The notes below the pieces were generated by a model. The model searched no databases. It was not told where the DNA came from and saw only the letters and a list, made by a program, of their open reading frames with translations. Source: Hyphomicrobiaceae bacterium (GTDB taxonomy: Bacteria > Pseudomonadota > Alphaproteobacteria > Rhizobiales > Hyphomicrobiaceae). Taken from it: a stretch of DNA of 64,000 nt. The stretch's first letter is position 1. Each line of letters opens with the position of its first letter. Made by a program: the position numbers and the translations under genes. Where the stretch lies: positions 1-64,000 of the forward strand of contig JAJFHG010000049.1 of assembly GCA_021775735.1 (NCBI GenBank). Direction: 5' to 3'. Shown here piece after piece: positions 9,214 to 18,074 of this stretch.

Positions 9214-9792
9214 ATGCCACGTCTCTTTACAGGTTTAGAATTACCTCTGGGTGTACGCCAACAACTCGCACTTCTTAAATCTCCTTTACCGGGTGCCAAA
9301 TGGATCGAGGCTGACAACCTCCATCTGACTTTGCGGTTCGCTGGCGATATCGATAATGATCAAGCAGCAGATTTCGCCGATGCCTTAAATCAAATTGAAT
9401 GTTCACCGTTTGAAATGCGCCTTGTCGGAACTGGCGTTTTTGGCGGCAAAACGCCGACGTCCCTGTGGGCAGGCGTGGCACCCAATCCAAGCCTGGCAGC
9501 TCTTGCTCAGAGGCATGAACGTGCGGCCCGCCAGGCAGGTCTTGATCCACTCCGCCGTAAATTTACAGCCCATGTCACGTTGGCTCGCCTAAAGCATAGC
9601 AAAGCATCTGTGGTTGCGCGCTTCCTGCACCACACCGGCGGTTTTGAAACGCCATCGTTTCAGGTTGAAGATTTTGTTCTATTTTCTGCGCGCCCGCGCA
9701 CCGGCGGTGGCCCTTATGTCGTTGAGCGCACCTTTCCACTGTATCACGCAGCCCCAGACCAGACGTTTGAAACAGCTTCACAACCAAACTAG
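9214..9792 (+). CDS. thpR: RNA 2',3'-cyclic phosphodiesterase
   Basis: A 2H phosphoesterase of the LigT/ThpR family with both catalytic motifs, HLTL (His37) and HVTL (His120), on about 192 residues. It hydrolyses 2',3'-cyclic phosphate ends of RNA to 2'-phosphates; the family was first noted as a 2'-5' RNA ligase. A GTG at 9205 also opens the frame, but the ATG at 9214, eight bases after AGGGGG, gives the conserved start MPRLFTGLELP. It follows the esterase gene by 29 bp, so the two may be cotranscribed. Confidence 0.9.
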   Translation: MPRLFTGLELPLGVRQQLALLKSPLPGAKWIEADNLHLTLRFAGDIDNDQAADFADALNQIECSPFEMRLVGTGVFGGKTPTSLWAGVAPNPSLAALAQRHERAARQAGLDPLRRKFTAHVTLARLKHSKASVVARFLHHTGGFETPSFQVEDFVLFSARPRTGGGPYVVERTFPLYHAAPDQTFETASQPN

Positions 9793-9821
9793 TGTGATGT
9801 CAGACCAAAGCTTGGGATTTT

Positions 9822-10796
9822 CTAGCGGCGACGGGGTCGGTAACCAGACCGAACTTTTCTGGACTTACCTCCACGAAATCCTGAATTCCAATTGGGTTCT
9901 AGTTTGCGTCGACGGCGTCTAACCGTACTGTATCTGCGTGGACGCCATTTGCGAATTACTCGCCGTTTCCGTCGCCGCTTTACAACTACGGCGCCGATTG
10001 CGTTTTTAACAGAGTCCTTATCCTCACCAACACGTGAGCCATCTTCCGTCGCAAGTTGAACCCCATCTTCCGCGACCATCCCTGATGGTACCGTCTCGTC
10101 CAAACTTTCAATAATCGTTCGCCCTGACTTAGGCGCGTCCACGCGATGAGACCGATCACCTTGAAGGTGTTGATTTTGGCGCTGCAACTCAGCCTCGCGA
10201 CGGCGTTCCTGCTGTTCGAGACGCATACGCTTTTCAGTTTCTCGTGCTGCATACTGCATATGCTTGGCTCTGGCGCTGTAACTCCATGGCATCGGTTTGC
10301 ACGTGCACGATTTGACGAGTTTTTTCCGATAAAGAAAAGCCGTGTCGATATATTCGTAAGCACGGCCGGAAAGATCCGTCATGCGTTTAACATCGCCACT
10401 TCGAGATGGCATGTAAAATAATTTGGCGTCACCGTTGCAGCTATTTTCACAGCGCCGTGCAAGATCGTAAAATTTGCCACGCGTCGCCCGGTTACTTAAT
10501 GGCCAATAATATCCATCGCACATGCGAACGCACATCGCCGTGTAATGTCGATGTCGTGGCCTTTGACTCTGCTGGCCCTGCTGCCACCAGGGCACACCTT
10601 GACCATGGGGCATGTAGTAACTGCGCCGTGGCGGCATCATGCGTGGCCGCGACGGCTGACCGCTGCCGAACAAACTCTGAAAGAATCCTTGTGCCCTCAC
10701 AGGTGTCGTCGCTGGCCAAAGAAGTGCCAGAGCAAGAGGCAATGCCACAGCACTACGCAAAACTGTTTTACTCAACTGCAACACTGGGTACTTCAC
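9822..10796 (-). CDS. DUF2865 secreted protein
   Basis: A 324-residue protein with an export signal (hydrophobic run ending PVRAQ near residue 36) and a central DUF2865 domain of about 110 residues rich in Cys and aromatic residues (CVRMCDGYYWPL, CENSC, CTCKPMPW). The family is typical of Hyphomicrobiales and uncharacterised. The paired cysteines suggest disulphides in the periplasm. The C-terminal 60 residues are extremely basic, with runs such as VKRRRKRRV and RRRRRK, which may bind peptidoglycan, LPS or nucleic acid; that is speculation. Single gene, convergent with thpR. Confidence 0.83.
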   Translation of the reverse strand: MKYPVLQLSKTVLRSAVALPLALALLWPATTPVRAQGFFQSLFGSGQPSRPRMMPPRRSYYMPHGQGVPWWQQGQQSQRPRHRHYTAMCVRMCDGYYWPLSNRATRGKFYDLARRCENSCNGDAKLFYMPSRSGDVKRMTDLSGRAYEYIDTAFLYRKKLVKSCTCKPMPWSYSARAKHMQYAARETEKRMRLEQQERRREAELQRQNQHLQGDRSHRVDAPKSGRTIIESLDETVPSGMVAEDGVQLATEDGSRVGEDKDSVKNAIGAVVVKRRRKRRVIRKWRPRRYSTVRRRRRKLEPNWNSGFRGGKSRKVRSGYRPRRR

Positions 10797-11038
10797 ACAA
10801 CAACCGACGATACCTCAAAAAGCCCGGGACAAGCTCTTGGCACCTCTAACAACAGTTTGAAACAAGTCGACCCAGCACAATCTTGCCTAAAGATGGCAAA
10901 CAATCTTTGAACGCAGCGGTCAAAAGCAACTTTTTTTGATGATTTTTTGCGACCAAGGGGCCTCAAGAGTTAACTGTTGTTAACCCTTGCACAGTGTTGA
11001 GGACATCTCAGCGCCGTCGAACTGCAAATCACCATAAC

Positions 11039-12016
11039 TTAAGCCACCTTAATGATGACCTTGCCAGTGGCTTCACGCCGATCCAAAACGCGGATTGCTT
11101 CTGCTGTTTCTTCGAGCGGATAGGTTGCATGAATACGGGGCTTTAAACTGCCGTCTGAAACCCAATTCAAAACTGTTTCCATATTGGAGCGATGACCCTT
11201 GGGGTCACGTTTGACGGCTTCGCCCCAGAAAACGCCGCGCGCATCACCACCACGCAGCAACAACAAGTTTATGGGTACTTTAGGGATATCGCCGCTGGCA
11301 AAGCCAACCACAAGGAAACGGCCTTTCCAAGCCAGCGCACGAATGGCGGCTTCGGAAAAAGTTCCGCCAACGCAGTCATAGACCACATCAACACCCTGAC
11401 CATCAGTTACCCGACGCAACTCAGCTTTTAGGTCTGCATCTTTGTAGTTGATGCTGAGATCGGCACCGTGATCTGTACAAATTTTGAGTTTTTCTTCTGA
11501 CGATGCTGCAGCAATCACACGTGCACCCATCAGTTTAGCAATCTCAACAGCCGCAAGACCCGCACCACCTGACGCACCAAGCACAGCAACCGTTTCGCCC
11601 GGCTCGAGATCAGCTCGATCTTTCAGTCCGTGAATTGCGGTGCCAAAGGTAATTGCCAAACCGGCCGCAATATCATCAGAAACAATCGGCGGGATTTTCA
11701 CCACGGCTGATGCGGCCACAGCCACATATTCGCGAGCGCCACCCCAACCAATATAAGCCGTAACACGATCACCAGGCTCAAAACTCGAAACCTCTTGACC
11801 AACCTCGGCAATTGTACCTGCGATCTCACCAGCAGGAGAAAAGGGCAATTCCGGCTTGTGTTGGTATTTGCCACGCGTCACCAACGTATCGAAAAAGTTG
11901 AGCGCTGCCGCATTTACGCGTATCACAACCTCGCCCGGCCCAGGCTTGGGTGCGTCTATGTCTTCTATCGTAATTGCATCGGGACCTTTGAGGCTGGTGC
12001 ACAGTGCAGCTTTCAC
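11039..12016 (-). CDS. NADPH:quinone oxidoreductase-like MDR protein
   Basis: A 325-residue medium-chain dehydrogenase/reductase of the zeta-crystallin/quinone oxidoreductase branch. The N-terminal GroES-like part holds NAAALNFFDTLVTRG and PFSPAGEIAG, and the Rossmann part holds VLGASGGAGLAAVEIAK. The zinc-ligand cysteines of true alcohol dehydrogenases are absent. It probably reduces quinones or enones with NADPH in the cytosol. It stands alone; 242 bp separate it from the DUF2865 gene. Confidence 0.87.
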   Translation of the reverse strand: MKAALCTSLKGPDAITIEDIDAPKPGPGEVVIRVNAAALNFFDTLVTRGKYQHKPELPFSPAGEIAGTIAEVGQEVSSFEPGDRVTAYIGWGGAREYVAVAASAVVKIPPIVSDDIAAGLAITFGTAIHGLKDRADLEPGETVAVLGASGGAGLAAVEIAKLMGARVIAAASSEEKLKICTDHGADLSINYKDADLKAELRRVTDGQGVDVVYDCVGGTFSEAAIRALAWKGRFLVVGFASGDIPKVPINLLLLRGGDARGVFWGEAVKRDPKGHRSNMETVLNWVSDGSLKPRIHATYPLEETAEAIRVLDRREATGKVIIKVA

Positions 12017-12138
12017 TTAAGCGTCCTTTCCAGCGTGCCGTTTTAGGCCCCGCGTGTTTTCAATCTCAGGTTTTGTCATAAAGCGGTCTGGCGTTAAGAT
12101 CAAAATCAAGTTCATCCAGCAGGTAGAGAAGCAATTTT

Positions 12139-12678
12139 ATGCGTGAACGCTCCGTTCCCGAAAACTGGCCACCCGAACCACGCGGTTACTTTGCCATTGG
12201 CGCAGAACGCATGTCGAAGGCGCTTAACCTTGGCAACCTCATGCGGTCTGCACATGGGTTTGGTGCCAGCTTCACCTTCACGGTTGGCGCCACCTACCAA
12301 GCGCTTGAAGCACGCGCTGACACTTCTAAAGGCCAATTTCATCTCCCGCACTACAATTGGGACAGTTTACCGGAGATGACCCTGCCTCAAGGCTGCCAAT
12401 TGGTCGGTATCGAACTGATTGACGCTGCGATTGACCTGCCCAGTTTCCGCCACCCTATGCGTGCTGCCTACGTGCTTGGACCAGAAGCTGGCTCACTATC
12501 GCCCGATCTGGTGGCCAAATGTGATTATGTGGTCAAGATACCGACGCGTTTTTGCGTCAATGTTGCCATGGCCGGTGCAATCGTGATGTATGATCGCCTC
12601 ACAACGCTGGCGAAATTTGCAGAGCGTCCACTTAGTATTGGCGCACAGTCGCGCCTCAATGACACAGTCAAAAACTGA
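12139..12678 (+). CDS. SpoU/TrmH-family RNA methyltransferase
   Basis: A 179-residue SPOUT methyltransferase. Motif 1 is in NLGNLMRSAHGFGA, motif 2 in AAYVLGPEAGSLSP and motif 3 in VNVAMAGAIVMYDR; these form the trefoil-knot S-adenosylmethionine site. Family members methylate 2'-O positions of tRNA or rRNA; the target here cannot be read from sequence. It is shorter than TrmH proper and lacks an extra RNA-binding domain. The gene is divergent from the oxidoreductase and 48 bp before the IalB-like gene. Confidence 0.88.
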   Translation: MRERSVPENWPPEPRGYFAIGAERMSKALNLGNLMRSAHGFGASFTFTVGATYQALEARADTSKGQFHLPHYNWDSLPEMTLPQGCQLVGIELIDAAIDLPSFRHPMRAAYVLGPEAGSLSPDLVAKCDYVVKIPTRFCVNVAMAGAIVMYDRLTTLAKFAERPLSIGAQSRLNDTVKN

Positions 12679-12726
12679 CCCGATCAACGCTTTCAATTTT
12701 TTGGATCCCAACCTGTCCCAAGCTGA

Positions 12727-13251
12727 ATGATGATTTGCCAACCTTCACGATCTAAAATTTTGGCCGTTGCACTTGCCTGTGCTGCACTCTCCTCGCCTGC
12801 AGTGGCTCAGAATGCAGCTATGGTTATGAAAGAATTTGGTACCTGGTCTTTGCATCAGAGCCGCAATGCTTCGCACAACATTTGCTACGCGGTCTCGACA
12901 CCTGTCAGCAAAAAACCAAAAAAAGCTAATCGTGCGGCAATTGTTTTTTATGTCTCTGCTTGGCCAAAAGATGGTGTCCGCAATCAGGTCAGTGTAAAAT
13001 TTGGTTATCCAATAAACACCGAAAAAGACGTGACCGTGCAAATCGAGAATGACACCTTCAATCTGAAAGCACGCGATGAACGTGCCTATGTTTATGACGC
13101 GACCCAAGAGCTTAAACTGCTTGAAGCGATGAAAACTGGCACACAAATGGTGGTTAAAGCGACCTCAAAGCGGGGCACGCAAACAATCGACACGTATTCA
13201 CTTAAAGGTGTCACCTCTGCCCTCAAATCTCTGGCAGAAAGTTGCTCTTAG
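12727..13251 (+). CDS. Invasion-associated locus B (IalB) family protein
   Basis: A 174-residue exported protein: a signal sequence ends in PAVAQN near residue 28, followed by the family opening FGTWSLH and the C-terminal core ending in SLKGVTSALKSLAESCS. IalB homologues are common and often multicopy in Hyphomicrobiales; the Bartonella member aids red-cell entry but most are of unknown function. Two cysteines (in HNICYAV and near the C-terminus) could form a disulphide. The start at 12727 has no strong ribosome-binding site; the ATG at 12730 is equally possible. Confidence 0.85.
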   Translation: MMICQPSRSKILAVALACAALSSPAVAQNAAMVMKEFGTWSLHQSRNASHNICYAVSTPVSKKPKKANRAAIVFYVSAWPKDGVRNQVSVKFGYPINTEKDVTVQIENDTFNLKARDERAYVYDATQELKLLEAMKTGTQMVVKATSKRGTQTIDTYSLKGVTSALKSLAESCS

Positions 13252-13309
13252 AATTTGAACCGTCACACGCGGGCCATGTGCGTAAATCACATGCGAAACT
13301 CATTTCAAA

Positions 13310-13975
13310 CTATTTGACCCGATCGCGGCGACGCAAATTGATATAGAGCGCACCCTCGCCACCATGTTGCGGAGCTGCGGTCTGGAAACCGATCACAATG
13401 GCCCGTAGATCTGGCTCTTGTAGCCAATGTGGCACATTGCGGCGTAACACGCCGGATTCTGCATGGCGCCCAAGCCCATCAAAATGATTATCGCTATCCT
13501 CAGATCTTGCTGAGCGTCCGCCCTTGCCCGTGATAACAATGACCCAGCGCAGTCCACGTTGTTGAGACGAAAACAAAAAATGCCGCAACGCGCCGTGCGC
13601 TTCGCCTTGGCGCATGCCGTGCAAATCAAGCCGCGCTTCAATACTAATGCGGCCCGAGCGTAGTTTTCGCACATCGGTTTGACCAAGACCTTTTGGCTCG
13701 GGCGCTTGGATGGGTTGTGAGGACGGTGCCACCGGCGCTGGTCTGGATTTTGATAGATCACCACCCTTTGGCTTGGTCGAAGATTGGGACGCGCACGTGT
13801 GTGTATGTTTCGTATCTTCCGGCGCGGACGTATCGACACCTTTCACACGCACCCGGCTAACGTCACGATCTAAGGCGTCCATTGGTGTAATCGAGTCTGC
13901 GACACGCTGCCAAAGCGCTGTTTCATCATCGGATAAAACACTTTTTTTTGATGTGTCTTTCGGTTTCTTGCTCAT
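13310..13975 (-). CDS. Smr-domain protein
   Basis: A 221-residue protein with a low-complexity, Pro/Ser/Lys-rich N-terminal 100 residues and a C-terminal Smr domain with LDLHGMRQGEAH, the VITGKGG loop and LRRNVPHWL. Smr domains are nucleases or nucleic-acid binders found alone or at the end of MutS2. The gene overlaps mltA by 4 bp, the usual arrangement in alphaproteobacteria, so it is probably cotranslated with it, although no functional link is known. Confidence 0.88.
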   Translation of the reverse strand: MSKKPKDTSKKSVLSDDETALWQRVADSITPMDALDRDVSRVRVKGVDTSAPEDTKHTHTCASQSSTKPKGGDLSKSRPAPVAPSSQPIQAPEPKGLGQTDVRKLRSGRISIEARLDLHGMRQGEAHGALRHFLFSSQQRGLRWVIVITGKGGRSARSEDSDNHFDGLGRHAESGVLRRNVPHWLQEPDLRAIVIGFQTAAPQHGGEGALYINLRRRDRVK

Positions 13976-15093
13976 GTCAAAGTCATACCCGCCTTTGGCT
14001 TCAGCGCAAAAAATGACCCCTGATGAACGGTCAGTCCGGCGTTATCACCAGCATCCGGCCCTGAGCCAAAAAAAATATCGCCACGCTCTGGTCCGCGAAT
14101 CGCTGAGCCGACGTCATGGGCAATCATAAGTTGTGAAAAACCATTTTTGGCATTGTCGAAATGACTCAACGTTGGAGCTGAGACAAAAATCGGCGCGCCA
14201 ATCTCATGATATGTCGTGTCAACAGCGAGGCTTCTCAACGGCATCAAGGGAATCTGCATGACACCGAGCGCACTGTCTGGCTCACCGTCCGTCAAGAGGC
14301 GAAAGAAAATATAGGATTCATTTTTCCAGAGCACTGTGCGCGCACGATCTAGATCAGCGAGCAACCACGCCTTTAAAATTTGGAAGGTCAATTCGCCTTT
14401 CTGAAACACGCCTTGTTCAATCAATTGGCTGCCAACAGAGGTGTAGGGATGGCCGTTTTTGCCATCATAGGTGACGCGCTTGGTGCTGCCATCTTCAAAT
14501 TCAAGGACACCGGAACCTTCAACGTGCAGGAAGAAGGCATCAATAGGACACCTTAACCAAGCAATCACCAGGTCGTTGTCATCCTCATTCAGTGCACCCT
14601 GTTCAATCTCGGCGCGCGTTGGACAGGTGACTGTCCCACTTGGTGTTTGAAACGCATGTGTGTGTTGATCGCCAAATTGGCCACGATCAGCTTCAGACAC
14701 CAGATTGATCAACTGTGGTGGACGCCTCAGCAGCGGTACATCGTACCCTTCACACCGCACATATGACGCTTTTAGCTTTGGCTCATAGTAACCCGTGAGA
14801 AGCCCACGACCCGACGTTTGCACGACACGATGCGGCACAAAATGGTGCTCAAAAAAATGGCGTGCGCTGTCAACGCAACTCACATCGCTTTTCCCGTTAA
14901 CAGACTGCTTCGCAATAGCCAGCAAGTCTGGCGAGGTTGCTTGTCCGAGATAGCCTGATCCCTGTGCTGCAATAGCAAGGAGCCGTTGGCTTGAGGCGTG
15001 AAAAGCGCTGAAAGTTTTGTCGTGCGCATCGTTTTGCCAGCCGTCAAGGTCAGCAAAGTGAAGGGGTTCAAAGCTGACATCAGTCTGAGGCAT
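13972..15093 (-). CDS. mltA: Membrane-bound lytic murein transglycosylase A
   Basis: A 373-residue MltA-family enzyme with the MltA core (LLTGYYEPKLKASY, DVPLLRRPPQL) and the C-terminal 3D domain (DVGSAIRGPERGDIFFGSG), whose Asp is the expected catalytic acid. The family cleaves peptidoglycan to 1,6-anhydro-MurNAc ends. Unusually for a cell-wall enzyme no signal peptide is encoded, and an in-frame stop lies shortly upstream of the ATG, so a longer N-terminus is excluded. It sits between the Tim44-like gene and the Smr gene on the same strand. Confidence 0.9.
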   Translation of the reverse strand: MPQTDVSFEPLHFADLDGWQNDAHDKTFSAFHASSQRLLAIAAQGSGYLGQATSPDLLAIAKQSVNGKSDVSCVDSARHFFEHHFVPHRVVQTSGRGLLTGYYEPKLKASYVRCEGYDVPLLRRPPQLINLVSEADRGQFGDQHTHAFQTPSGTVTCPTRAEIEQGALNEDDNDLVIAWLRCPIDAFFLHVEGSGVLEFEDGSTKRVTYDGKNGHPYTSVGSQLIEQGVFQKGELTFQILKAWLLADLDRARTVLWKNESYIFFRLLTDGEPDSALGVMQIPLMPLRSLAVDTTYHEIGAPIFVSAPTLSHFDNAKNGFSQLMIAHDVGSAIRGPERGDIFFGSGPDAGDNAGLTVHQGSFFALKPKAGMTLT

Positions 15094-15146
15094 GGCACGA
15101 ATACAGTTTTAAGGCGTGATGAAATGGTCGCTGCGAAGCGTTGCCA

Positions 15147-15899
15147 CTAGTTCGGCGCTTGTGTCGCGACCAATTTCCAGTTTGGGTTGGCGCGCGCGCG
15201 CGCGGTGGAAACATCACGGCTAAAGGTCCAAATATCAGTGATATCTTCCACGTCATTTGGATCGCCTGATATAACCTCACCGGACTTATCACGTATCGCA
15301 GTGATCATTTCACTGCCGAAACGCACGACAACATTCGCTGCGCCATTACTGACTTCAGCTTCCAAAACACTAGATTTCGTGATTCCGATAAACGTTTGAT
15401 CCAGAATCGATCCGTCTTTTTCACGACTTTTGACCGCGTCTTCGAATGAACGGTAGACATCTTCGCTCAAGAATTCGCGCAGCACTTTAAGATTGCCCTC
15501 AGCATATGCTGTGACGATCATCTCGTAGGCCTGCTTTGCACCATCAATGAAGTGATCAGGGTCAAAATTTGAATCCGCACTGCGAATACTTTCCAAACCT
15601 TCGATAAGCCGAGCATCATTATTGGCAAACTTTTCGATGCCGGCCCGAATTTCTTCTTCTGTGGGTTCGGGAGCTTCTGGGTGCGTTTCATCATGGTCCA
15701 CGCGCGCGGTCGGCAGCGTGACGACGTTATCTGACTGAGACTGTTCCTCCTCGCCAAATTCGCGCTCGCGCGTATGACGTTCAATACGTGCGTCATCGTC
15801 ATCTGTGCGCTGACCGAGCACACTCCGCAATTTGAGTACGACCACGATTGCCGCGATCAAAGCGATCAGCGTGAATACATCGATTGTACCATCGTTCAT
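15147..15899 (-). CDS. Tim44/TimA-like domain protein
   Basis: A 250-residue protein with one N-terminal membrane helix (about residues 7-27), an acidic linker and a C-terminal Tim44-like domain (from FIDGAKQAYEMIVTAYAEGNL to SRDVSTARARANPNWKLV). In mitochondria Tim44 anchors Hsp70 at the import channel; the bacterial TimA proteins are inner-membrane proteins whose role is less clear. A (GC)7 dinucleotide run at 15190-15203 falls inside the coding sequence. The order Tim44-like, mltA, Smr is conserved in alphaproteobacteria. Confidence 0.88.
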   Translation of the reverse strand: MNDGTIDVFTLIALIAAIVVVLKLRSVLGQRTDDDDARIERHTREREFGEEEQSQSDNVVTLPTARVDHDETHPEAPEPTEEEIRAGIEKFANNDARLIEGLESIRSADSNFDPDHFIDGAKQAYEMIVTAYAEGNLKVLREFLSEDVYRSFEDAVKSREKDGSILDQTFIGITKSSVLEAEVSNGAANVVVRFGSEMITAIRDKSGEVISGDPNDVEDITDIWTFSRDVSTARARANPNWKLVATQAPN

Positions 15900-16097
15900 A
15901 AGGGCGACTTTCCAAGCAATGCCTGTGTGGCGGGCTTATCGAGGGGCGTGCATCAGAATCTATAAGCTCTGGTCCAGACACCATCAATGTGGCAGGCTGA
16001 CAGGCATTGGTCCCGAAAAAAGGTTGAGATTGGTTATAAGACTATATTAGGCCACGCGGCTGCTAGTTCAACCACCATACCCGAGTCACAACGCAGA

Positions 16098-16619
16098 ATG
16101 TCGCCCCTTCTTGGGCTAATTCGAAAGAATAAGATGCCAATCGCCCTGCTTCTGGTTTTTATTGCCGTTCCACTGCTCGAAATCGCACTTTTAATCAAAG
16201 CCGGCGACAGCTTCGGATTCTGGCCAACCCTATCGATTGTCATTTTCACCGCCATTTTAGGTACTGTTATGCTCAGATGGCAGGGCATGTCGGTGATGAT
16301 GCGGGCGCAACAGACACTGCGCGAGGGTCGTATGCCGGTCGAATCCGTCGCTGACGGTGTTTTTCTGTTGCTCGCAGGCGCATTTCTGCTGACCCCCGGG
16401 TTGCTCACAGATGGCATCGGCTTTGCATTTTTGGTCCCCCAGATCCGCAGATGGCTGGGTGCGAAAATCCTCCGCGCGCTGTCCCAACGCATGGGATTTG
16501 GAGGATTGCACGAAACAGGGGAAGAAAATTCCAGCACGGCACGACAATCCCCACCCCGACGGGACCAATCGGGCAACGTGATCATTGACGCCGAATACAA
16601 AGACCTTGATGCGCCTTAG
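16098..16619 (+). CDS. fxsA: FxsA-family membrane protein
   Basis: A FxsA-like inner-membrane protein with three or four hydrophobic segments: PIALLLVFIAVPLLEIALLI, FWPTLSIVIFTAILG, and GVFLLLAGAFLLTPGLLTDGIG, the last being the family hallmark. E. coli FxsA overproduction relieves phage T7 exclusion by F; the native role is unknown. The soluble C-terminus ends in NVIIDAEYKDLD. The frame is open back to 15987, but the conserved part begins at 16134 and the ATG at 16098 gives a short basic leader; the true start is uncertain. It diverges from the Tim44-like gene. Confidence 0.85.
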   Translation: MSPLLGLIRKNKMPIALLLVFIAVPLLEIALLIKAGDSFGFWPTLSIVIFTAILGTVMLRWQGMSVMMRAQQTLREGRMPVESVADGVFLLLAGAFLLTPGLLTDGIGFAFLVPQIRRWLGAKILRALSQRMGFGGLHETGEENSSTARQSPPRRDQSGNVIIDAEYKDLDAP

Positions 16620-16747
16620 GTGAGGCACCCGCCATTTTTACCAACGATACCACCAGAGCAATCCGTCCCATTGCTGGCTTTCCACGGCCGTGATAGCCAG
16701 CAGGCCACGTACCTAACTTTTTACCCCAAATGACAGAGCGTGAAGCC

Positions 16748-17251
16748 ATGGCAGATAATGAACATTCGACAAATGGTGGAAACACGACGCCAGCTGGTGA
16801 TGCGCCTGGCGTTCAGGCTCAAATCATAGGTCAATACATCAAGGATTTGTCATTCGAAAACCCAGGTGTTGGCAAACCAATCAAAGACAAAGAAGAACAG
16901 CCAAACCTTGAAGTTCAAATCAACGTCAATGCCAAGCGCTTGAAAGAAGACCACTATGAAAGCGCCATTGAGTTTAAAGCACTAGCGGCAAATTCATCAG
17001 GCACGATTTATGACATGGAACTGATTTACGCAGGTCTCTTCAAATTAAAAAATATACCTCAAGAATCGTTGGATGTGTTTTTGCTCATTCATTGCCCAAC
17101 GCTTGTGTTCCCATTTTTGCGCCGCCTTGTCGCCGATATCACACGTGAAGGTGGTTTCCCGCCTCTGTTTTTAGATCCGGTCGATTTTGGAGCGCTTTAT
17201 GCCCACAACAAACAGCAAGCTGGTGCACCTGATCCAAAGATGACCAACTAG
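16748..17251 (+). CDS. secB: Protein-export chaperone SecB
   Basis: About 167 residues with the complete SecB fold: IIGQYIKDLSFENP, the EVQINVNAKRL strand, YAGLFKL, and the C-terminal CPTLVFPFLRRLVADITREGGFPPLFLDPVDF. SecB keeps preproteins unfolded and delivers them to SecA. An ATG at 16730 lies in frame, but starting at 16748 gives MADNEHST, the common start of relatives. It lies between fxsA and the convergent dnaQ, as usual in this neighbourhood. Confidence 0.95.
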   Translation: MADNEHSTNGGNTTPAGDAPGVQAQIIGQYIKDLSFENPGVGKPIKDKEEQPNLEVQINVNAKRLKEDHYESAIEFKALAANSSGTIYDMELIYAGLFKLKNIPQESLDVFLLIHCPTLVFPFLRRLVADITREGGFPPLFLDPVDFGALYAHNKQQAGAPDPKMTN

Positions 17252-17284
17252 AGCACGCTGTTTTTGGTGGCGCCATTGCAGCGG

Positions 17285-18001
17285 CTAGTCTTTCGTTGCG
17301 TCACGATCGAGGTAACGCAGCCAAAGCGCATCTTGGCCAAGTGTCTTAACGAACGCCAGATGAGCGCGGACTTCTTCCTCAGTTAGCCGTGGTTTAAGGG
17401 GCTTTGAGCGCTGTTGCGCTGTTTTTTGCTTACCAGATTTTCTTGCACCAGATGGGCCACCACTATCAACCGCAAGTGACAAAGCCGCCTGGCGCTCACC
17501 TAGCAATTCAACATACACATCTGCCAACAACAGCGAATCCATCAGCGCACCGTGCTTTATGCGCTTGGAATTATCGATCCCGTAACGCTTACACAATGCG
17601 TCGAGATTATTTGGGCCCGATGGGTGCTTACGTCGCGCCAACTGCAACGTGTCAATGACACGATCCATTTCAAGTACAGGTTTGGTAAGCCGACCAAGTT
17701 CCGCGTTCAGAAATCCAATGTCAAATGGTGCGTTGTGGATGACAAGAACATCGTCCTTGATGAAATCAAGAAACGCATCGGCTACTGCATCAAATGACGG
17801 CTTGTCCATCAAAAATGCTGTAGACAGGCCGTGCACGGCTTCGGCTTCAGCTGGAACATCCCGCTTAGGATTTATATAGCAGTGGTACTCTTCCCCCGTT
17901 GGAATGCGATTGTAAATCTCAATACAACCAATTTCGATGACGCGGTCATCGCCACGCGCATCAAGACCTGTTGTTTCGGTATCGAGAACGATTTCGCGCA
18001 A
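17285..18001 (-). CDS. dnaQ: DNA polymerase III epsilon subunit (3'-5' proofreading exonuclease)
   Basis: A 238-residue DnaQ with the DEDDh exonuclease motifs: IVLDTETTGLD (Asp7, Glu9), HNAPFDIGFLNAE, and the C-terminal HGALMDSLLLADVY containing the catalytic His and Asp. The tail past residue 190 is polar and should carry the link to the alpha subunit. It proofreads newly made DNA. It lies head to tail behind coaE with a 73 bp gap, in the leftward cluster coming from the origin-like region. Confidence 0.95.
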   Translation of the reverse strand: MREIVLDTETTGLDARGDDRVIEIGCIEIYNRIPTGEEYHCYINPKRDVPAEAEAVHGLSTAFLMDKPSFDAVADAFLDFIKDDVLVIHNAPFDIGFLNAELGRLTKPVLEMDRVIDTLQLARRKHPSGPNNLDALCKRYGIDNSKRIKHGALMDSLLLADVYVELLGERQAALSLAVDSGGPSGARKSGKQKTAQQRSKPLKPRLTEEEVRAHLAFVKTLGQDALWLRYLDRDATKD

Positions 18002-18074
18002 CGGGTTTGTCCTTAGTTAGCGAGATGAAAATTTAGGTTATGAATTTAACCGACCAGGCGGAAATTGATTTGAC

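Noticed and set aside
10970-10984. TTAA...TTAAC pair near the DUF2865 gene as a CtrA site
   Set aside because: The spacer is 6 rather than 7 bases and the site is 175 bp from the gene, so the match is not good enough.
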